This document shows positions 7,814-16,834 of a DNA stretch of 64,000 nt, one piece after another (the first letter of the stretch is position 1; every line of letters starts with the position of its first letter). The DNA is from Methylobacterium sp. SyP6R. Lineage in GTDB: Bacteria; Pseudomonadota; Alphaproteobacteria; Rhizobiales; Beijerinckiaceae. Where the stretch lies: NCBI RefSeq assembly GCF_019216885.1, contig NZ_JAAQRC020000001.1, forward strand, positions 1,798,001 through 1,862,000. The letters run 5' to 3'. A program made the translations under genes and the position numbers. The notes beneath the pieces are model-generated. The model was not told the DNA's origin. It was given only the letters and a program-made list of their open reading frames with translations, and ran no database searches.

Positions 7814-10800
7814 ACAGGGTCGCCCTCAGGGCCGCGCCGCGGCCGTAGGTTGCCGAGACTTGGTGGATGGCGACGGACAGGCTGGTGACCGGCCCGCCGA
7901 AATCGGCCGCCTGGTGGGCGGCGGTGTAGGTGACGGAGGGCGCCGACAGGTCGAACGAGCGGAGGACGGTGGAGCCCGCAGAGGGACCGGAGAGCACGTC
8001 GAGGGCATAGGCCTCAGTTTCCTCGGCCAACGGCACCTCGACCTGTTCCCACGGGTCGCCGTCGATCCGGGTGCGCCGAACCCACGACAGGACCAGGTCG
8101 CCCGACTCCGCCCGCTTCATCCGGGCCTGTGCCGGCGCGTAGGGGCGCAGGCCCACGCCCCGGAACGCCAGGGTGGCGCCGGTGAAGCTCGGATCGTCGG
8201 ACGGCCGGCCGAGCGGTCCCCAGCGCCAGGCGAGCGGCAGGGTGCGCAGGGACAGGGGCATCCCGGACTGCACCAGGGCATCGGTGAGCACCACGAACGG
8301 GGCGCCGGCCGGGGTCGGGCTACCTGAGGCGAAGTCCGTCCCGAGCTGGCCGCGCAGGAGCGTGGACAGCCGATAGCGGCCGGGCGCGAGCAAGCTGGCC
8401 TGCGCCCATTGCAGCACCTCCCATTCCCCCGACGGCGTCAGCAGGGCCGCCACGTTGGCCCCGTTGAGCACGTCGATCTCAGGGGCGGAGGTCAGCTCGA
8501 CCCCGCGCGGCACCTCGACATAGACCGCGCTCACCCGGTCCCACCGGGCGCACGGGCCCGGGTAGAGGTCGGCCGTCAGCCGCCCGATGATCGACCGGGC
8601 GCCCAAAGTCGCGTCGTCCGCGAAGGCCCCGCCGGCTGTCGAGCGCAGGACCGCCACCGGCGACCACGGCGCCGTGTAGGCGGCGAGGTAGGGCGCATGC
8701 GGCACCGCATCCGAGCGCAGGAGCGGCAGGTCGAGGAAGTGGAACAGCGCAACCCCGACCGTCGCCGGCGGCTCGGCCGGCCGCGGCGTCGCGGTGCCGT
8801 CCCGGTAGGCGAACACCGCCAGGTCCGTGCGGATGCCGCTCGCCGGCCGGCCCCCTTCCAGGCCGAGGCGGGTCAGCCGGTAATCGGCGCCGCTTCCGGC
8901 CAGCGACAGGGTGACGACATCGCCGGCATCGAGCGCCAGGCAGGACGGCGGCAGGGTGGCCCCGACCTGTTCGCGCTCGACCACGCCCTGATAGAGCAAG
9001 GCCTGTGCGATGCCCCGCGCCGCGCCCTCGTCGAGGCAGAGCGGCACCGCCACCCGCTGCACCGCGTTGGCCCGGCCGTTGGTGCGGCGCGCCTCGACCG
9101 ATGCCGACTGGTAGCCCCGCTGCGGATCGATGTAGGTCAGCGCCACCACCCCCGGCAGCGCCGTCTCCTCGCCCCGCGTGCGCCGGTAGTCGCCCGCGCT
9201 GCCCTCCCGCGCCACCAGGTCGTCGGCGGTGAGCTGCGCCGCCGGCGCCCGGGCGAGCGGCGCGAAGACCATCCGCCCGGCCGACTCCGCCGCGTCGAAA
9301 AAGAAGCACGTCCGCAGCGGTTCGAGCGAGGCCCGTGGCGTCTGCACTTCGGTGACGGCGTAGCCCTCCACCAGGCCGTAGAGCTGGCCGACATCGATCG
9401 GCACAGCGAGGCCGCCGCACAGCTCGGCCACCACGTCGGCGATCGGTGCCAGGCCGAGGCGCCCGTTGATCCAATGGCCCAGCCGGTAGTTCGGCCCGTC
9501 GCTCCAGACGGAGGATTGGCGCGGGAAGTCCGGATAGGGCCGGGCGTCCCACGTCCAGACGAACAGCCGTTCCGGATCGACCATCCGGCCGCCATAGACG
9601 GACGAGACCGGATTGCCGCTCCCGCCCTGCCAGTAAGCCAAGGTGGCTTCCAGGTAGGCCCGTTGCGCCGCCGGATCGCGCCGTCCGTTCGAGTAGTAGG
9701 GCAGGAAGCTTTCCGACGACTTCGGGTCCACGAAGACGTTCGGTTGGTTCATGCCCTTGTCGATCGCGGCGCAGCCGAGTTCGATGAAACGGACCGGCTT
9801 AGCTTCCGGCACCCACCCCGTTGCGGAGGCCTGGCGCACCCCGCCCGGCCTGTCGCGATGCGGGTTCGACCACCAGGCGCGCAAATCCTTGATGCGGAAG
9901 ACCCAGTGCTCACCGTAAGCGGTGTCAGTGATCGACACCCGGTTCTGTGCATCGCGATCGGCCGGCGTCGGATAGTACCAGTCGAACAGCTCGCCGGCGG
10001 CGACGTTGCCGGCGAGGTATCCCGGATCATAGGGCGAGGGCGCGCCCGATGTGAACGTGCTGCCCTTGGCGTCGAGATGGTCGAACCCGTCGCGCCAATC
10101 GGCGAGCGGCATGTAATTGTCGATCCCGACGAAGTCGATATTCGGGTTCGACCACAGCGGGTCCAGATGGAAATAGACATCGCTTGAGCCATCGGCCGGA
10201 CGATGGTTCGCGTATTCCGTCCAGTCGGCCGAGTAGCCGAGCTTCGTGGCGCTCCCCAGGATCGCGCGCGCGTCGGCTGCGAGGCTTACGAGCTGCGCCA
10301 CCGCTGGATAAGTCGAGGCGCCCGACCGCACGGTGGTGAGCCCGATCATCTCCGAGCCGATCAGGAAGGTATCGACCCCGCCCGCGGCCTCGGCCAGGCG
10401 CGCGCAATGCAGGATGAAGCGGCGGAAGGAGAATTCCGCCTTGGCGCTGATGACCGTCTTGCCGTTCCACGCCAGGTCCGACGGCGCCACGGTGCCGAAG
10501 AACGCCGCGACCTGGTCGGCTGCGGCGGCGGTCTTGTCGACGGTGCCGGGCCGGCCGGGGGCCGGATGGCAGGTCACCCGCCCGCGCCAGGGGAAGGCGG
10601 CTTGTTCCGCCCCGCCATAGGGATCGGGCAGGCCGTTGCCGGCCGGGATATCCATCATCACGAACGGGTAGAGCGTGACGGCGTAGCCCCGCTCCTTGAG
10701 CGCCCCGATGAGCTGCACCACCGACAGGTCGGAGGGCGCGCCGCCGAGGAGCGGCACTCCGGAGGCGCCGCCGCTGACGATGGAAGCCCCCGCCCGGTCG

Positions 10801-11747
10801 ATCCCGCCGGCGAGCCATTCCGGCTTGGTGGTCTTCGATGCCGTCTCGGCCTTCGGGACGATGCGGCAGGCCGACAGCCGCAGGTCGGTGCCGTGCCAGG
10901 CGACCACGAGGGAGACGTGCCGGCAGGAAGGCGCCTCGACCGCGAGCTGATCCAGCGCCTTGAGCGCGTCGACCCCGCCGGACACCGTGTTCTGTCCTTC
11001 GATCCCGCCGAAGGTCGAGGCTTTGACCGGCACGGTGGCGTAGGTGAATTCGCCCATGCTCGGGATCATCGTGACTGCGGTCACCAGCTCCTCGAGGCGC
11101 GGCCGACCGGAGGCGTTGGGCGCGCGCCGGATCACTTCCGCCGTGATGACCGGGACCCGGTTGCCGAAGGCGGCGAGCGGCAGATCCTCGAACACGATGT
11201 AGGCGAGCCCCCGATAGGCCGGGGCGCTGGCGGCGCCCTCGATCGCCGAGATTTTCGGGTCCGGCCCCTGCGCCTCGTCGCCGAGATGGATCCGGGTGCC
11301 GTAGGCGGACAGCGCGATCGGCTTGCCGTCGGCCCAGACCTGGCCCACGGCGACGATCGGGCCTTCGCACAGGGCGATCGCCACGCTGACGCTGTAGGAA
11401 TACGTGACGTTGAAGGCCTTCTGACCTCCGCCGCCCTTGCCGCCGGAGGATTTGACCTTCTCGACCGTCTGCACTTCCTTGAGCTTGGTCGCCCAGATGA
11501 TCTGGCCGCCGATGCGGACGCGGCCGAAGACGCGCGCGATGGCGGCGCCTTCGGTCGAGGCCGTGACGTGGAGGTCCGACAGGCGCGGGCCGAGATGGAC
11601 CGGCGTCCTTGGCCGTGCGCCGAACATCGCCCGGTCGAGGGCGCTGCCGCCGGCCGCCCCCAGCGCCTGGCCGATCGCGCCGCCGATCGGGCCGCCGAGG
11701 GCCGAACCGGCCGCGTGGCCGACGGCCGAGAGGACGAGCGTGCTCAT
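7806..11747 (-). CDS. GTA/phage tail tip host-specificity protein (TIM-barrel and Phage-tail_3 type, RcGTA gp15-like)
   Basis: The longest island protein at 1313 residues. It opens with a hydrophobic glycine-rich segment (GHAAGSALGGPIGGAIGQALG) followed by a hub-like domain. A glycoside-hydrolase-like TIM barrel comes in the middle (AEFSFRRFILHCARLAEAAGG, GYSADWTEYANH, VDFVGIDNYMPLADW-like segments, LFVWTWDARPYPDFP), then a beta-rich tip-attachment region. This architecture is that of RcGTA gp15 and the prophage proteins annotated as glycoside hydrolase TIM-barrel-like. It forms the central tip of the tail that touches the host surface. The gene overlaps the peptidase gene by 4 bases and the DUF2793 gene by 8. 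Confidence 0.93.
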   Translation of the reverse strand: MSTLVLSAVGHAAGSALGGPIGGAIGQALGAAGGSALDRAMFGARPRTPVHLGPRLSDLHVTASTEGAAIARVFGRVRIGGQIIWATKLKEVQTVEKVKSSGGKGGGGQKAFNVTYSYSVSVAIALCEGPIVAVGQVWADGKPIALSAYGTRIHLGDEAQGPDPKISAIEGAASAPAYRGLAYIVFEDLPLAAFGNRVPVITAEVIRRAPNASGRPRLEELVTAVTMIPSMGEFTYATVPVKASTFGGIEGQNTVSGGVDALKALDQLAVEAPSCRHVSLVVAWHGTDLRLSACRIVPKAETASKTTKPEWLAGGIDRAGASIVSGGASGVPLLGGAPSDLSVVQLIGALKERGYAVTLYPFVMMDIPAGNGLPDPYGGAEQAAFPWRGRVTCHPAPGRPGTVDKTAAAADQVAAFFGTVAPSDLAWNGKTVISAKAEFSFRRFILHCARLAEAAGGVDTFLIGSEMIGLTTVRSGASTYPAVAQLVSLAADARAILGSATKLGYSADWTEYANHRPADGSSDVYFHLDPLWSNPNIDFVGIDNYMPLADWRDGFDHLDAKGSTFTSGAPSPYDPGYLAGNVAAGELFDWYYPTPADRDAQNRVSITDTAYGEHWVFRIKDLRAWWSNPHRDRPGGVRQASATGWVPEAKPVRFIELGCAAIDKGMNQPNVFVDPKSSESFLPYYSNGRRDPAAQRAYLEATLAYWQGGSGNPVSSVYGGRMVDPERLFVWTWDARPYPDFPRQSSVWSDGPNYRLGHWINGRLGLAPIADVVAELCGGLAVPIDVGQLYGLVEGYAVTEVQTPRASLEPLRTCFFFDAAESAGRMVFAPLARAPAAQLTADDLVAREGSAGDYRRTRGEETALPGVVALTYIDPQRGYQSASVEARRTNGRANAVQRVAVPLCLDEGAARGIAQALLYQGVVEREQVGATLPPSCLALDAGDVVTLSLAGSGADYRLTRLGLEGGRPASGIRTDLAVFAYRDGTATPRPAEPPATVGVALFHFLDLPLLRSDAVPHAPYLAAYTAPWSPVAVLRSTAGGAFADDATLGARSIIGRLTADLYPGPCARWDRVSAVYVEVPRGVELTSAPEIDVLNGANVAALLTPSGEWEVLQWAQASLLAPGRYRLSTLLRGQLGTDFASGSPTPAGAPFVVLTDALVQSGMPLSLRTLPLAWRWGPLGRPSDDPSFTGATLAFRGVGLRPYAPAQARMKRAESGDLVLSWVRRTRIDGDPWEQVEVPLAEETEAYALDVLSGPSAGSTVLRSFDLSAPSVTYTAAHQAADFGGPVTSLSVAIHQVSATYGRGAALRATLYA

Positions 11748-12232
11748 CGCTGGGGCTCCGGCAAGGTCTCGGGCAGGATGTCGGGCGAGGGTTCGGGGAA
11801 ACGGAAGGCGTAGGCGATGCGCCGGGACCAGGCCGGCGGGATCCAGGTCTCGACGACGGCGTGGCCGTCATAGGCGTGGATCATGTGGGAGGTCCCCGAG
11901 AGGATCCCGCAATGCTTGGCCGGGAGACGGTCGCGCCAGCGAAACAGCAGCACGTCGCCGGCCCCGGCCGCGGCCGGATCGAGCGCCACGAGGTGGCGGT
12001 GGGCGGCGTCCCGCAGGGTCTCCCGATCCAGATCCTCGGCCCAGCTCGGGGTGTAGGGCGGCGGCACCTCCGGTTCGGCGCCGGTGAGTTCGGCATAGAC
12101 GCCGCGCAACAGGCCGAGGCAGTCGCAGCCCGCCCCCCGCAAGGAAGCCTGGTGGTGGTAGGGCGTGCCGAGCCACGTCCGCGCCAGCGCGACGATGCGC
12201 GCGCGGGTGTCAGCCGAGGCGGCCTCCATCAT
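11744..12232 (-). CDS. NlpC/P60-family phage cell wall peptidase (RcGTA gp14-like)
   Basis: A 162-residue cysteine peptidase. ARTWLGTPYHHQASLRGAGCDCLGLLRGVY holds the nucleophilic Cys (in GCDCLGL), and SHMIHAYDGHAVVE holds the catalytic His. Such peptidases are built into the tail tip and cut peptidoglycan peptides during DNA entry. The start ATG 12232 is followed at once by a second ATG at 12229; either may be used. The gene overlaps the DUF2163 gene by 23 bases and the tip gene by 4. Confidence 0.93.
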   Translation of the reverse strand: MMEAASADTRARIVALARTWLGTPYHHQASLRGAGCDCLGLLRGVYAELTGAEPEVPPPYTPSWAEDLDRETLRDAAHRHLVALDPAAAGAGDVLLFRWRDRLPAKHCGILSGTSHMIHAYDGHAVVETWIPPAWSRRIAYAFRFPEPSPDILPETLPEPQR

Positions 12233-13097
12233 TGTCGGCTCCCTGGACGGCGTAGGCCACGGCGTAGTCGTTGCCCGGCAAATCCGGGAAGCCGCGGAAG
12301 TTGAGGACGTTCGCGAACTTGTCCCGGCAGTTCGCCAGGGACTTGTCGCAGCCGGCGACGACCTGGAACGCGTCGCCGGGGTCGGGCGGGGCCGGCATCG
12401 GCTCCCACAGGTCGAGAGCCGCCAGCGGGCCGAGGCGGGCATGGGCCCGCACCTCGACGACCGCGCCGGCATTGGCCCCGGAGATCCAGACCAGCCTTCC
12501 GGCCTCGAACCAGCGGCTCGCATAGGCGGCAAGCCCGGAGGCGATGAGGCTGCGGGCGCTGCGCACCGTCGCCACCGTGCCGCTGCCGCGCATCGCCGGG
12601 GCGGCGGCGTCGACCCGGCAGCGGGCATCGCCGAAGAGCGCGTCGCAGGAGCGTTGGTAGAGCCGGCCGCGGGCCTGGTTGAGCCGGTCCGCGAGGCCCC
12701 GCACCTCCGCCGTGAAGGCGGTGGGCCCCCGCGAGACCTCGCCGATCCTGCCGGAGAGGACCAGCACCCGGTCGACCGGGCTCGCCCAGTCGACCCGCCA
12801 GACCGCGACCGCGGCGCCGTCGAACAGGCCGCGGGCGAGTTCGGATTCGGCCAGGCGCCCGCTGGTGAGGGCGCCGACGATCTCGAGGGAGTCGGGGCTG
12901 AGCCCCGTCCCCTGTTCGAGGGCGGTGCCGGTGGCGCCGCTCTCGGCCGAGCAGGTCACGCCGTCGACGGTCAGGTCCTCGTCGTGGTCGGTGAAGCCGA
13001 GGCGCAACCCGTCGGTGCGGGTGACGATCCAGCACTGGCACAGGGTGGTGACCCCGCTCGCGAGGCTGGCGGCGAGGCCGGGCGGCAGGGTCTTCAT
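12210..13097 (-). CDS. DUF2163 domain protein (RcGTA gp13-like tail hub component)
   Basis: A 295-residue protein starting MKTLPPGLAASLASGVTTLCQCW. TRTDGLRLGFTDHDEDLTVDG is a hallmark of the N-terminal DUF2163 domain. The C-terminal segment (AFQVVAGCDKSLANCRDKFANVLNFRGFPDLPG) has the conserved paired cysteines that bind an iron-sulphur cluster in RcGTA gp13 homologues. In GTA particles this is a baseplate megatron-linking hub protein. Its ATG overlaps the DUF2460 stop by four bases. Confidence 0.92.
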   Translation of the reverse strand: MKTLPPGLAASLASGVTTLCQCWIVTRTDGLRLGFTDHDEDLTVDGVTCSAESGATGTALEQGTGLSPDSLEIVGALTSGRLAESELARGLFDGAAVAVWRVDWASPVDRVLVLSGRIGEVSRGPTAFTAEVRGLADRLNQARGRLYQRSCDALFGDARCRVDAAAPAMRGSGTVATVRSARSLIASGLAAYASRWFEAGRLVWISGANAGAVVEVRAHARLGPLAALDLWEPMPAPPDPGDAFQVVAGCDKSLANCRDKFANVLNFRGFPDLPGNDYAVAYAVQGADNDGGRLG

Positions 13098-13729
13098 CGG
13101 CGAATCTCGATGATCGGGATGTCGGCGACCACTCCGGCGCGCAGGGCCTGGTGGTCGATCTCGATGCGGTCGGTGGCGAAGCGCACCGGCACGTCGAAGG
13201 TGAAGCCCGCCGTCACCACGGCGCCGAGGCCGGGCGCGGCCGCGAGCGTGATGCGGCCGCTGGCGGCGTCGAGCGCGAAGGCGGTGCTTGCGAGCGCCAC
13301 GCCGCCGACCGCGACCGCGACCGAGCCGGCGACCGGTTTGGTGATCGGCCGGGCGTAGGGCGCGAAGGCGCCGCCATAGGTCTTGGCGAGCTGGAACACC
13401 CGCGTCGTCCCGTCGCCGGTTCCGAGGACCTGGTCGGTCGGCGCAGGGTCCCGGCCCGGGGGCGCGGAGGCATGGTCGAAGGTGTCGCGCCAGCGGAAGC
13501 CGTAAAGCGGCCCGCGCCTTTCCTCGAAGAAGGCGATCAGCAGGGCGACGTCCTCGGCCCGGCGCAGGGCCGGCCCCGCATCGTAGCGGCGGCGGGAATG
13601 GCGCCAGAGGCCGTTCCGCTCCTCGTCGCCGGAGCCGAGGGTGACGATCTCGGTGCGCCGCTCCGGCCCGCCGCGGGAGCCGTAGGAGAGCGCAAGGGGG
13701 AAGCGCACCTCGTGAAAGGGGCTGGGCAT
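13094..13729 (-). CDS. DUF2460 domain protein (RcGTA gp12-like distal tail protein)
   Basis: A 211-residue protein, start ATG 13729 (MPSPFHEVRFPLALSYGSRGG). Motifs include RTEIVTLGSGDEERN, LIAFFEERRGPLYGFRWRDTFD and FATDRIEIDHQALRAGVVADIPIIEIR, all typical of DUF2460. In RcGTA the homologue is the distal tail ring protein between the tube and the hub. It sits between the tape measure and DUF2163 genes, exactly as in GTA clusters. Confidence 0.92.
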   Translation of the reverse strand: MPSPFHEVRFPLALSYGSRGGPERRTEIVTLGSGDEERNGLWRHSRRRYDAGPALRRAEDVALLIAFFEERRGPLYGFRWRDTFDHASAPPGRDPAPTDQVLGTGDGTTRVFQLAKTYGGAFAPYARPITKPVAGSVAVAVGGVALASTAFALDAASGRITLAAAPGLGAVVTAGFTFDVPVRFATDRIEIDHQALRAGVVADIPIIEIRR

Positions 13730-13777
13730 GGTTCTTCGCGCTCCCGATGCTCGCAAGGCCCGGCCACGGGCGAATTC

Positions 13778-15136
13778 TCACAGGCCCCTCAGGCCGCGCT
13801 GCACCGCCCGGGCCAGGGCGGCGCTGACCTGCGCTTCCGAGCGGTGGAAGCTCGGGGCGTCCGCGGCGGCGATCGAGACCGAGACCTGGACGCTGGGCGC
13901 CGGTGCCGATGCCGCGACGCCGTGCCCCGCCGGCAGGATGCGACCGGGCTGGAGCGGTACGAAGGTCTCGCGGCCGCTCTCGCCCACCGTGTAGGCGACG
14001 CCCGGGGTGACGGGACCGCCGGCGGCGCGGCCGGTCGGGTTCTGGGTCAGTCCGAGCGAGCCGAGGGCGTCGCCGATCAGGTCGGCGCCGGGGCTGCCGC
14101 GGCCGAACAGGCCGTCGAAGGCCCGGTCGAGGCCCCGGCTCGCGAGCGTGGTGGCGAGCCGGGCCACGACCGTGGTCAGGCGCTCGCCGTGCAGGATCGC
14201 GCCCTTGAAGCTGTCGGCGAGCGCAGAGCCGAGTTCCCGCGAGGCGGATTGCGCGGCGCGCTGCGCCGCCTCGGCCCGCTCCACCTGCGCGGTCGCGGCA
14301 CCGTAGGCCTCCGCCACCTTGTCGACCTCCTCGCGGAGTGCCGGCGTCACCGCGAGGTCGGCTTTCTTGGCCGCCTCCAGCAGGCGGAACGCCGCCTCGG
14401 CCTTCGCGGCGGCGCCCTCCTCCCGGCCGACCGCATCGGCCTCGATCTTCAAAAGGCCGGTGCGCCGGGTGAGGCGCGCGACCTCGTCGCGAAAGGCGTC
14501 GTCCTCCGGCTCCGTGGCCTTGGCGGGCGTGGACGAGGACCGGGCCGGCGTCCGCGCGGGTCCGGGTCCGGGTCGGACCGGGGCGGCCGCTTCGGTTCCG
14601 GCGAGGCTGCCGCGGGGCGCGGCGTCGCTGATTGCGAAGGCATCACTGATCCGGGCGCGGATCGCCGCGCCATCGCTCGATGCCGCTTTCACCCGTTTGC
14701 CGAGATCGGCGACGAGGTCGGCGGCGGCCGGGACCTCGTCCGCGATGCTCCCGACCGCGCCCGCCACCGCCTCGAACCCCGCCACCGCCTCGCGGGAGGC
14801 AAAAGCAGCCTCGGCGAGCCGGGCGGTCAGACTGCCGACCGCGTCGTCGACCCGCCGCAGGGCGGTGCCGTCGCCGGCGGGGACGGCGCTCGCCTGCTCC
14901 AGCGCGCGCTGGAGCTTTCCCAGCGCCTCCGGCGCGGCCATGCGGGCGATCTCGTCGCGGACGTCGGTCCCGGCCCGCGCCATCGCGGCCGAGATGCGCC
15001 CGGCCCCGGCCTCGACGGCGCGCTCGGCCTGCCCCATCGCCTCCTCGGCGAGCGGCCCGGCCCGGGCGAGCTCGCGCTCATAGGCCTCGACATTGGCCTC
15101 CAGGGAGACCACCAGGCGCTCGATCTCGGTCGTCAT
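13778..15136 (-). CDS. phage tail tape measure protein (RcGTA gp11-like)
   Basis: A 452-residue, strongly helical protein. The start ATG 15136 gives MTTEIERLVVSLEANVEAYERELARA, the usual opening of GTA-type tape measure proteins. The middle is Ala/Glu/Arg-rich coiled coil. The C-terminus (GRAAGGPVTPGVAYTVGESGRETFVPLQPGRILP) is the conserved end seen in many tape measure proteins. Length of such proteins scales with tail length, so a tail of some tens of nanometres is expected. Its ATG overlaps the chaperone gene stop by four bases. Confidence 0.92.
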   Translation of the reverse strand: MTTEIERLVVSLEANVEAYERELARAGPLAEEAMGQAERAVEAGAGRISAAMARAGTDVRDEIARMAAPEALGKLQRALEQASAVPAGDGTALRRVDDAVGSLTARLAEAAFASREAVAGFEAVAGAVGSIADEVPAAADLVADLGKRVKAASSDGAAIRARISDAFAISDAAPRGSLAGTEAAAPVRPGPGPARTPARSSSTPAKATEPEDDAFRDEVARLTRRTGLLKIEADAVGREEGAAAKAEAAFRLLEAAKKADLAVTPALREEVDKVAEAYGAATAQVERAEAAQRAAQSASRELGSALADSFKGAILHGERLTTVVARLATTLASRGLDRAFDGLFGRGSPGADLIGDALGSLGLTQNPTGRAAGGPVTPGVAYTVGESGRETFVPLQPGRILPAGHGVAASAPAPSVQVSVSIAAADAPSFHRSEAQVSAALARAVQRGLRGL

Positions 15137-15699
15137 GCGGGGGATCCGTGATCCGGGGCGCTCTGGAGCCAGGCCCAGAGCGCGTCCTCCTCCTGCGGCG
15201 TCGGGGCGTCGGCGGCGTCCGGGTCGCGGGCGCGGTTGAAGCCGTCGATGTAGGCGGCGAGCTGCCACAGGCTCATCGCCCGCAAGTCGGCGGCAGGCAG
15301 GCCCATGGCGGCGGCGGCCCCGTAGAAGGCCGCGAAGGCGATCCGCCCCTCCGGGCCAGCGGCCCCGACCGGGCGGCCGACCCGCTCGTCCTCGGCGCCC
15401 TCCAGCGCCGCCGCCAGCACCAGGGCGGCCTTGGCGATCAGCGGGATGCAGGGCAGCCCGTCGAGGCCTTTGGCGATGGCATGGGCCTCCGGCACCGGGG
15501 TGCCGCCGCCGATGAGGCCGAGGCGCAGCACGTCGCGCACGTCCCGGAACCGGTACAGCCGTCCGGCATGGAGCCGGTGCAGCAGGGCGGAGGGCCCTGC
15601 GCCGGTCGCCTCCTGGAGTGCCTCCAGGTCGCCGATGGCGAGGCGGAAGCGGTGGGTGGCGTCCTCGAGGGCGAGGTCGATATGGCCGTCACGGCTCAT
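15133..15699 (-). CDS. tail assembly chaperone, apparent fusion of GTA gp10-type and TAC-type parts
   Basis: A 188-residue protein (MSRDGHIDLALEDATHRFRLAIGDLEALQEA). The first 100 residues look like the GTA gp10 / Phage_TAC_11 protein that gauges tail assembly. The C-terminal 70 residues (GRIAFAAFYGAAAAMGLPAADLRAMSLWQLAAYIDGFNRA) resemble the small separate protein (Phage_TAC_6 type) that follows gp10 in RcGTA. Here both lie in one uninterrupted frame without a frameshift site. It is expected to bind the tape measure protein and assist tube polymerisation. The fusion reading is inference from motif similarity. Confidence 0.8.
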   Translation of the reverse strand: MSRDGHIDLALEDATHRFRLAIGDLEALQEATGAGPSALLHRLHAGRLYRFRDVRDVLRLGLIGGGTPVPEAHAIAKGLDGLPCIPLIAKAALVLAAALEGAEDERVGRPVGAAGPEGRIAFAAFYGAAAAMGLPAADLRAMSLWQLAAYIDGFNRARDPDAADAPTPQEEDALWAWLQSAPDHGSPA

Positions 15700-15706
15700 G
15701 GCACCC

Positions 15707-16153
15707 TCACGCGGCGGCCGTGAAGGCGACGGCCCCGGTCGATTGCAGCGCCACCGAGACGGTGCAGCGCTCGCCCCGCACGGCGCCGACCTCGAAGCTC
15801 GTGAGGTGAAACAGCCCCTCCCAGGCGCCGCCGCCATCGCTGCCGGCGCCGCTCACCTCGACCCGGGCCCGCACCGGCGCGTCGGATTCGTAGGCGGCGC
15901 GCCAGCGGGCGAGGCTCTGGCGCGCCATCACGCCCTTGCCGGAGACCGCGACCGACTTCGACACCGCGAACCGGTCGACGAAGGGGGCGGCATCCTCGTT
16001 GGCGCAGTCGGGCACCACCGCGCTGTTGGTCTCCTTCGTGAACTGCGCCGCGCGCTCGGTGAGGCCGCAGGGCGCCTCGAAGGTGCCGGCCTTCGCCAGG
16101 CTCTCGAGCTTCACGGCGATCGCCGAGAACGGCAGGGTGGTGGGCTGGGCCAT
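15707..16153 (-). CDS. phage major tail tube protein, TP901-1 family (RcGTA gp9-like)
   Basis: A 148-residue protein, start ATG 16153 preceded by a good AGGAG. The sequence opens MAQPTTLPFSAIAVKLES and continues with CGLTERAAQFTKETNSAVVPDC, then SVAVSGKGVMARQSLARWRAAYES, the typical pattern of TP901-1/GTA tail tube subunits. The subunit stacks as rings around the tape measure protein. It lies seven bases before the chaperone gene and after a 261-bp gap from the DUF3168 gene. Confidence 0.9.
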   Translation of the reverse strand: MAQPTTLPFSAIAVKLESLAKAGTFEAPCGLTERAAQFTKETNSAVVPDCANEDAAPFVDRFAVSKSVAVSGKGVMARQSLARWRAAYESDAPVRARVEVSGAGSDGGGAWEGLFHLTSFEVGAVRGERCTVSVALQSTGAVAFTAAA

Positions 16154-16414
16154 GGGTTTGCTCCTGAAACCGCCCGGAGGGCGGTGCAGTGTGGCGGGCG
16201 CGAAGAGCGCCCCGTGGAGCGGGCACGGGAGCCCGAAGCGGCTCCCGGGCGCCTCAGCATCATTCGCCGAAGTGGTCATCCGGTTCGGCGATAAAATGAT
16301 GCAAAAACAAGGAGCTAAGCAGGGTTGCCGCGTGCAGCTCTGCTTAGCGGAACGAAAGCCAAGGGAGCGGCGATGCTGGCATCGCAGAGACGACCGCCGG
16401 CGCTTGAGGCCAGC
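16154..16414. promoter_or_regulatory. 261-bp gap before the tail tube gene, with inverted repeats and an A/T-rich patch
   Basis: This is one of the few non-coding gaps inside the virion operon. It contains an 8-bp inverted repeat TCGCCGAA (16264-16271) and TTCGGCGA (16284-16291), an A/T-rich patch at 16290-16311, and a 9-bp hairpin at 16314-16348. On the minus strand the hairpin comes first, then a T-rich run, then the 8-bp repeat and the tail tube start. The layout suggests a terminator or attenuator followed by a separate tail-module promoter, but no clear -35/-10 pair was found. Confidence 0.45.
16314..16348 (-). terminator. hairpin with following T-rich stretch after the connector genes
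   Basis: GCTAAGCAG (16314-16322) pairs exactly with CTGCTTAGC (16340-16348). On the minus strand it is followed by TCCTTGTTTTTGC, so it could act as an intrinsic terminator or attenuator downstream of the DUF3168 gene. The loop is long (17 bases), which lowers confidence. Confidence 0.5.
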
Positions 16415-16834
16415 TCAAAACGCTTCGGCGGCGACCGCGCCGAAGCGGGCGACGCCGTGCCAGGAGCCGGGCCCGAGGGGTTCCGGCAGCACCAGGCTGC
16501 GCTCGTGCGACAGCCACAGCAGCTCGCCGCGGGCGAGCGTCAGGTCCGCCTCGTCGAGGGCGGCGGCGACGGCGGCGAGCAGCTCCTGCACGGGCTTTAA
16601 ATCCCGGGCCCCGCGCAGGAAGGCGTGGACGGTCAGGCGGCAGGCGCAGCCGCGCCAGCCTTCCGCCTCGTAGGGGCCGACCTCCGGCGGATCGACCCGC
16701 AGGAACGGCCATTCCTCCCGGGCGCTCGCGACTTCGCGCACCCGGTCGCCGATCATGGGGCGCAAGGCCGGATCGGCGAGAAGGCGTGTCCGCACCGCCC
16801 GCAGGAGCTGGGGCGAGAGATCGAGTCCGGCCAT
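16415..16834 (-). CDS. DUF3168 domain tail completion protein (RcGTA gp8-like)
   Basis: A 139-residue protein opening MAGLDLSPQLLRAVRTRLLADPALRPMIGDRV, with the C-terminal ALDEADLTLARGELLWLSHERSLVLPEPLG. This matches DUF3168 tail terminator proteins that cap the tail tube and join it to the head. The ATG at 16834 overlaps the last base of the preceding gene. It is followed by the 261-bp gap before the tail tube gene. Confidence 0.88.
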   Translation of the reverse strand: MAGLDLSPQLLRAVRTRLLADPALRPMIGDRVREVASAREEWPFLRVDPPEVGPYEAEGWRGCACRLTVHAFLRGARDLKPVQELLAAVAAALDEADLTLARGELLWLSHERSLVLPEPLGPGSWHGVARFGAVAAEAF

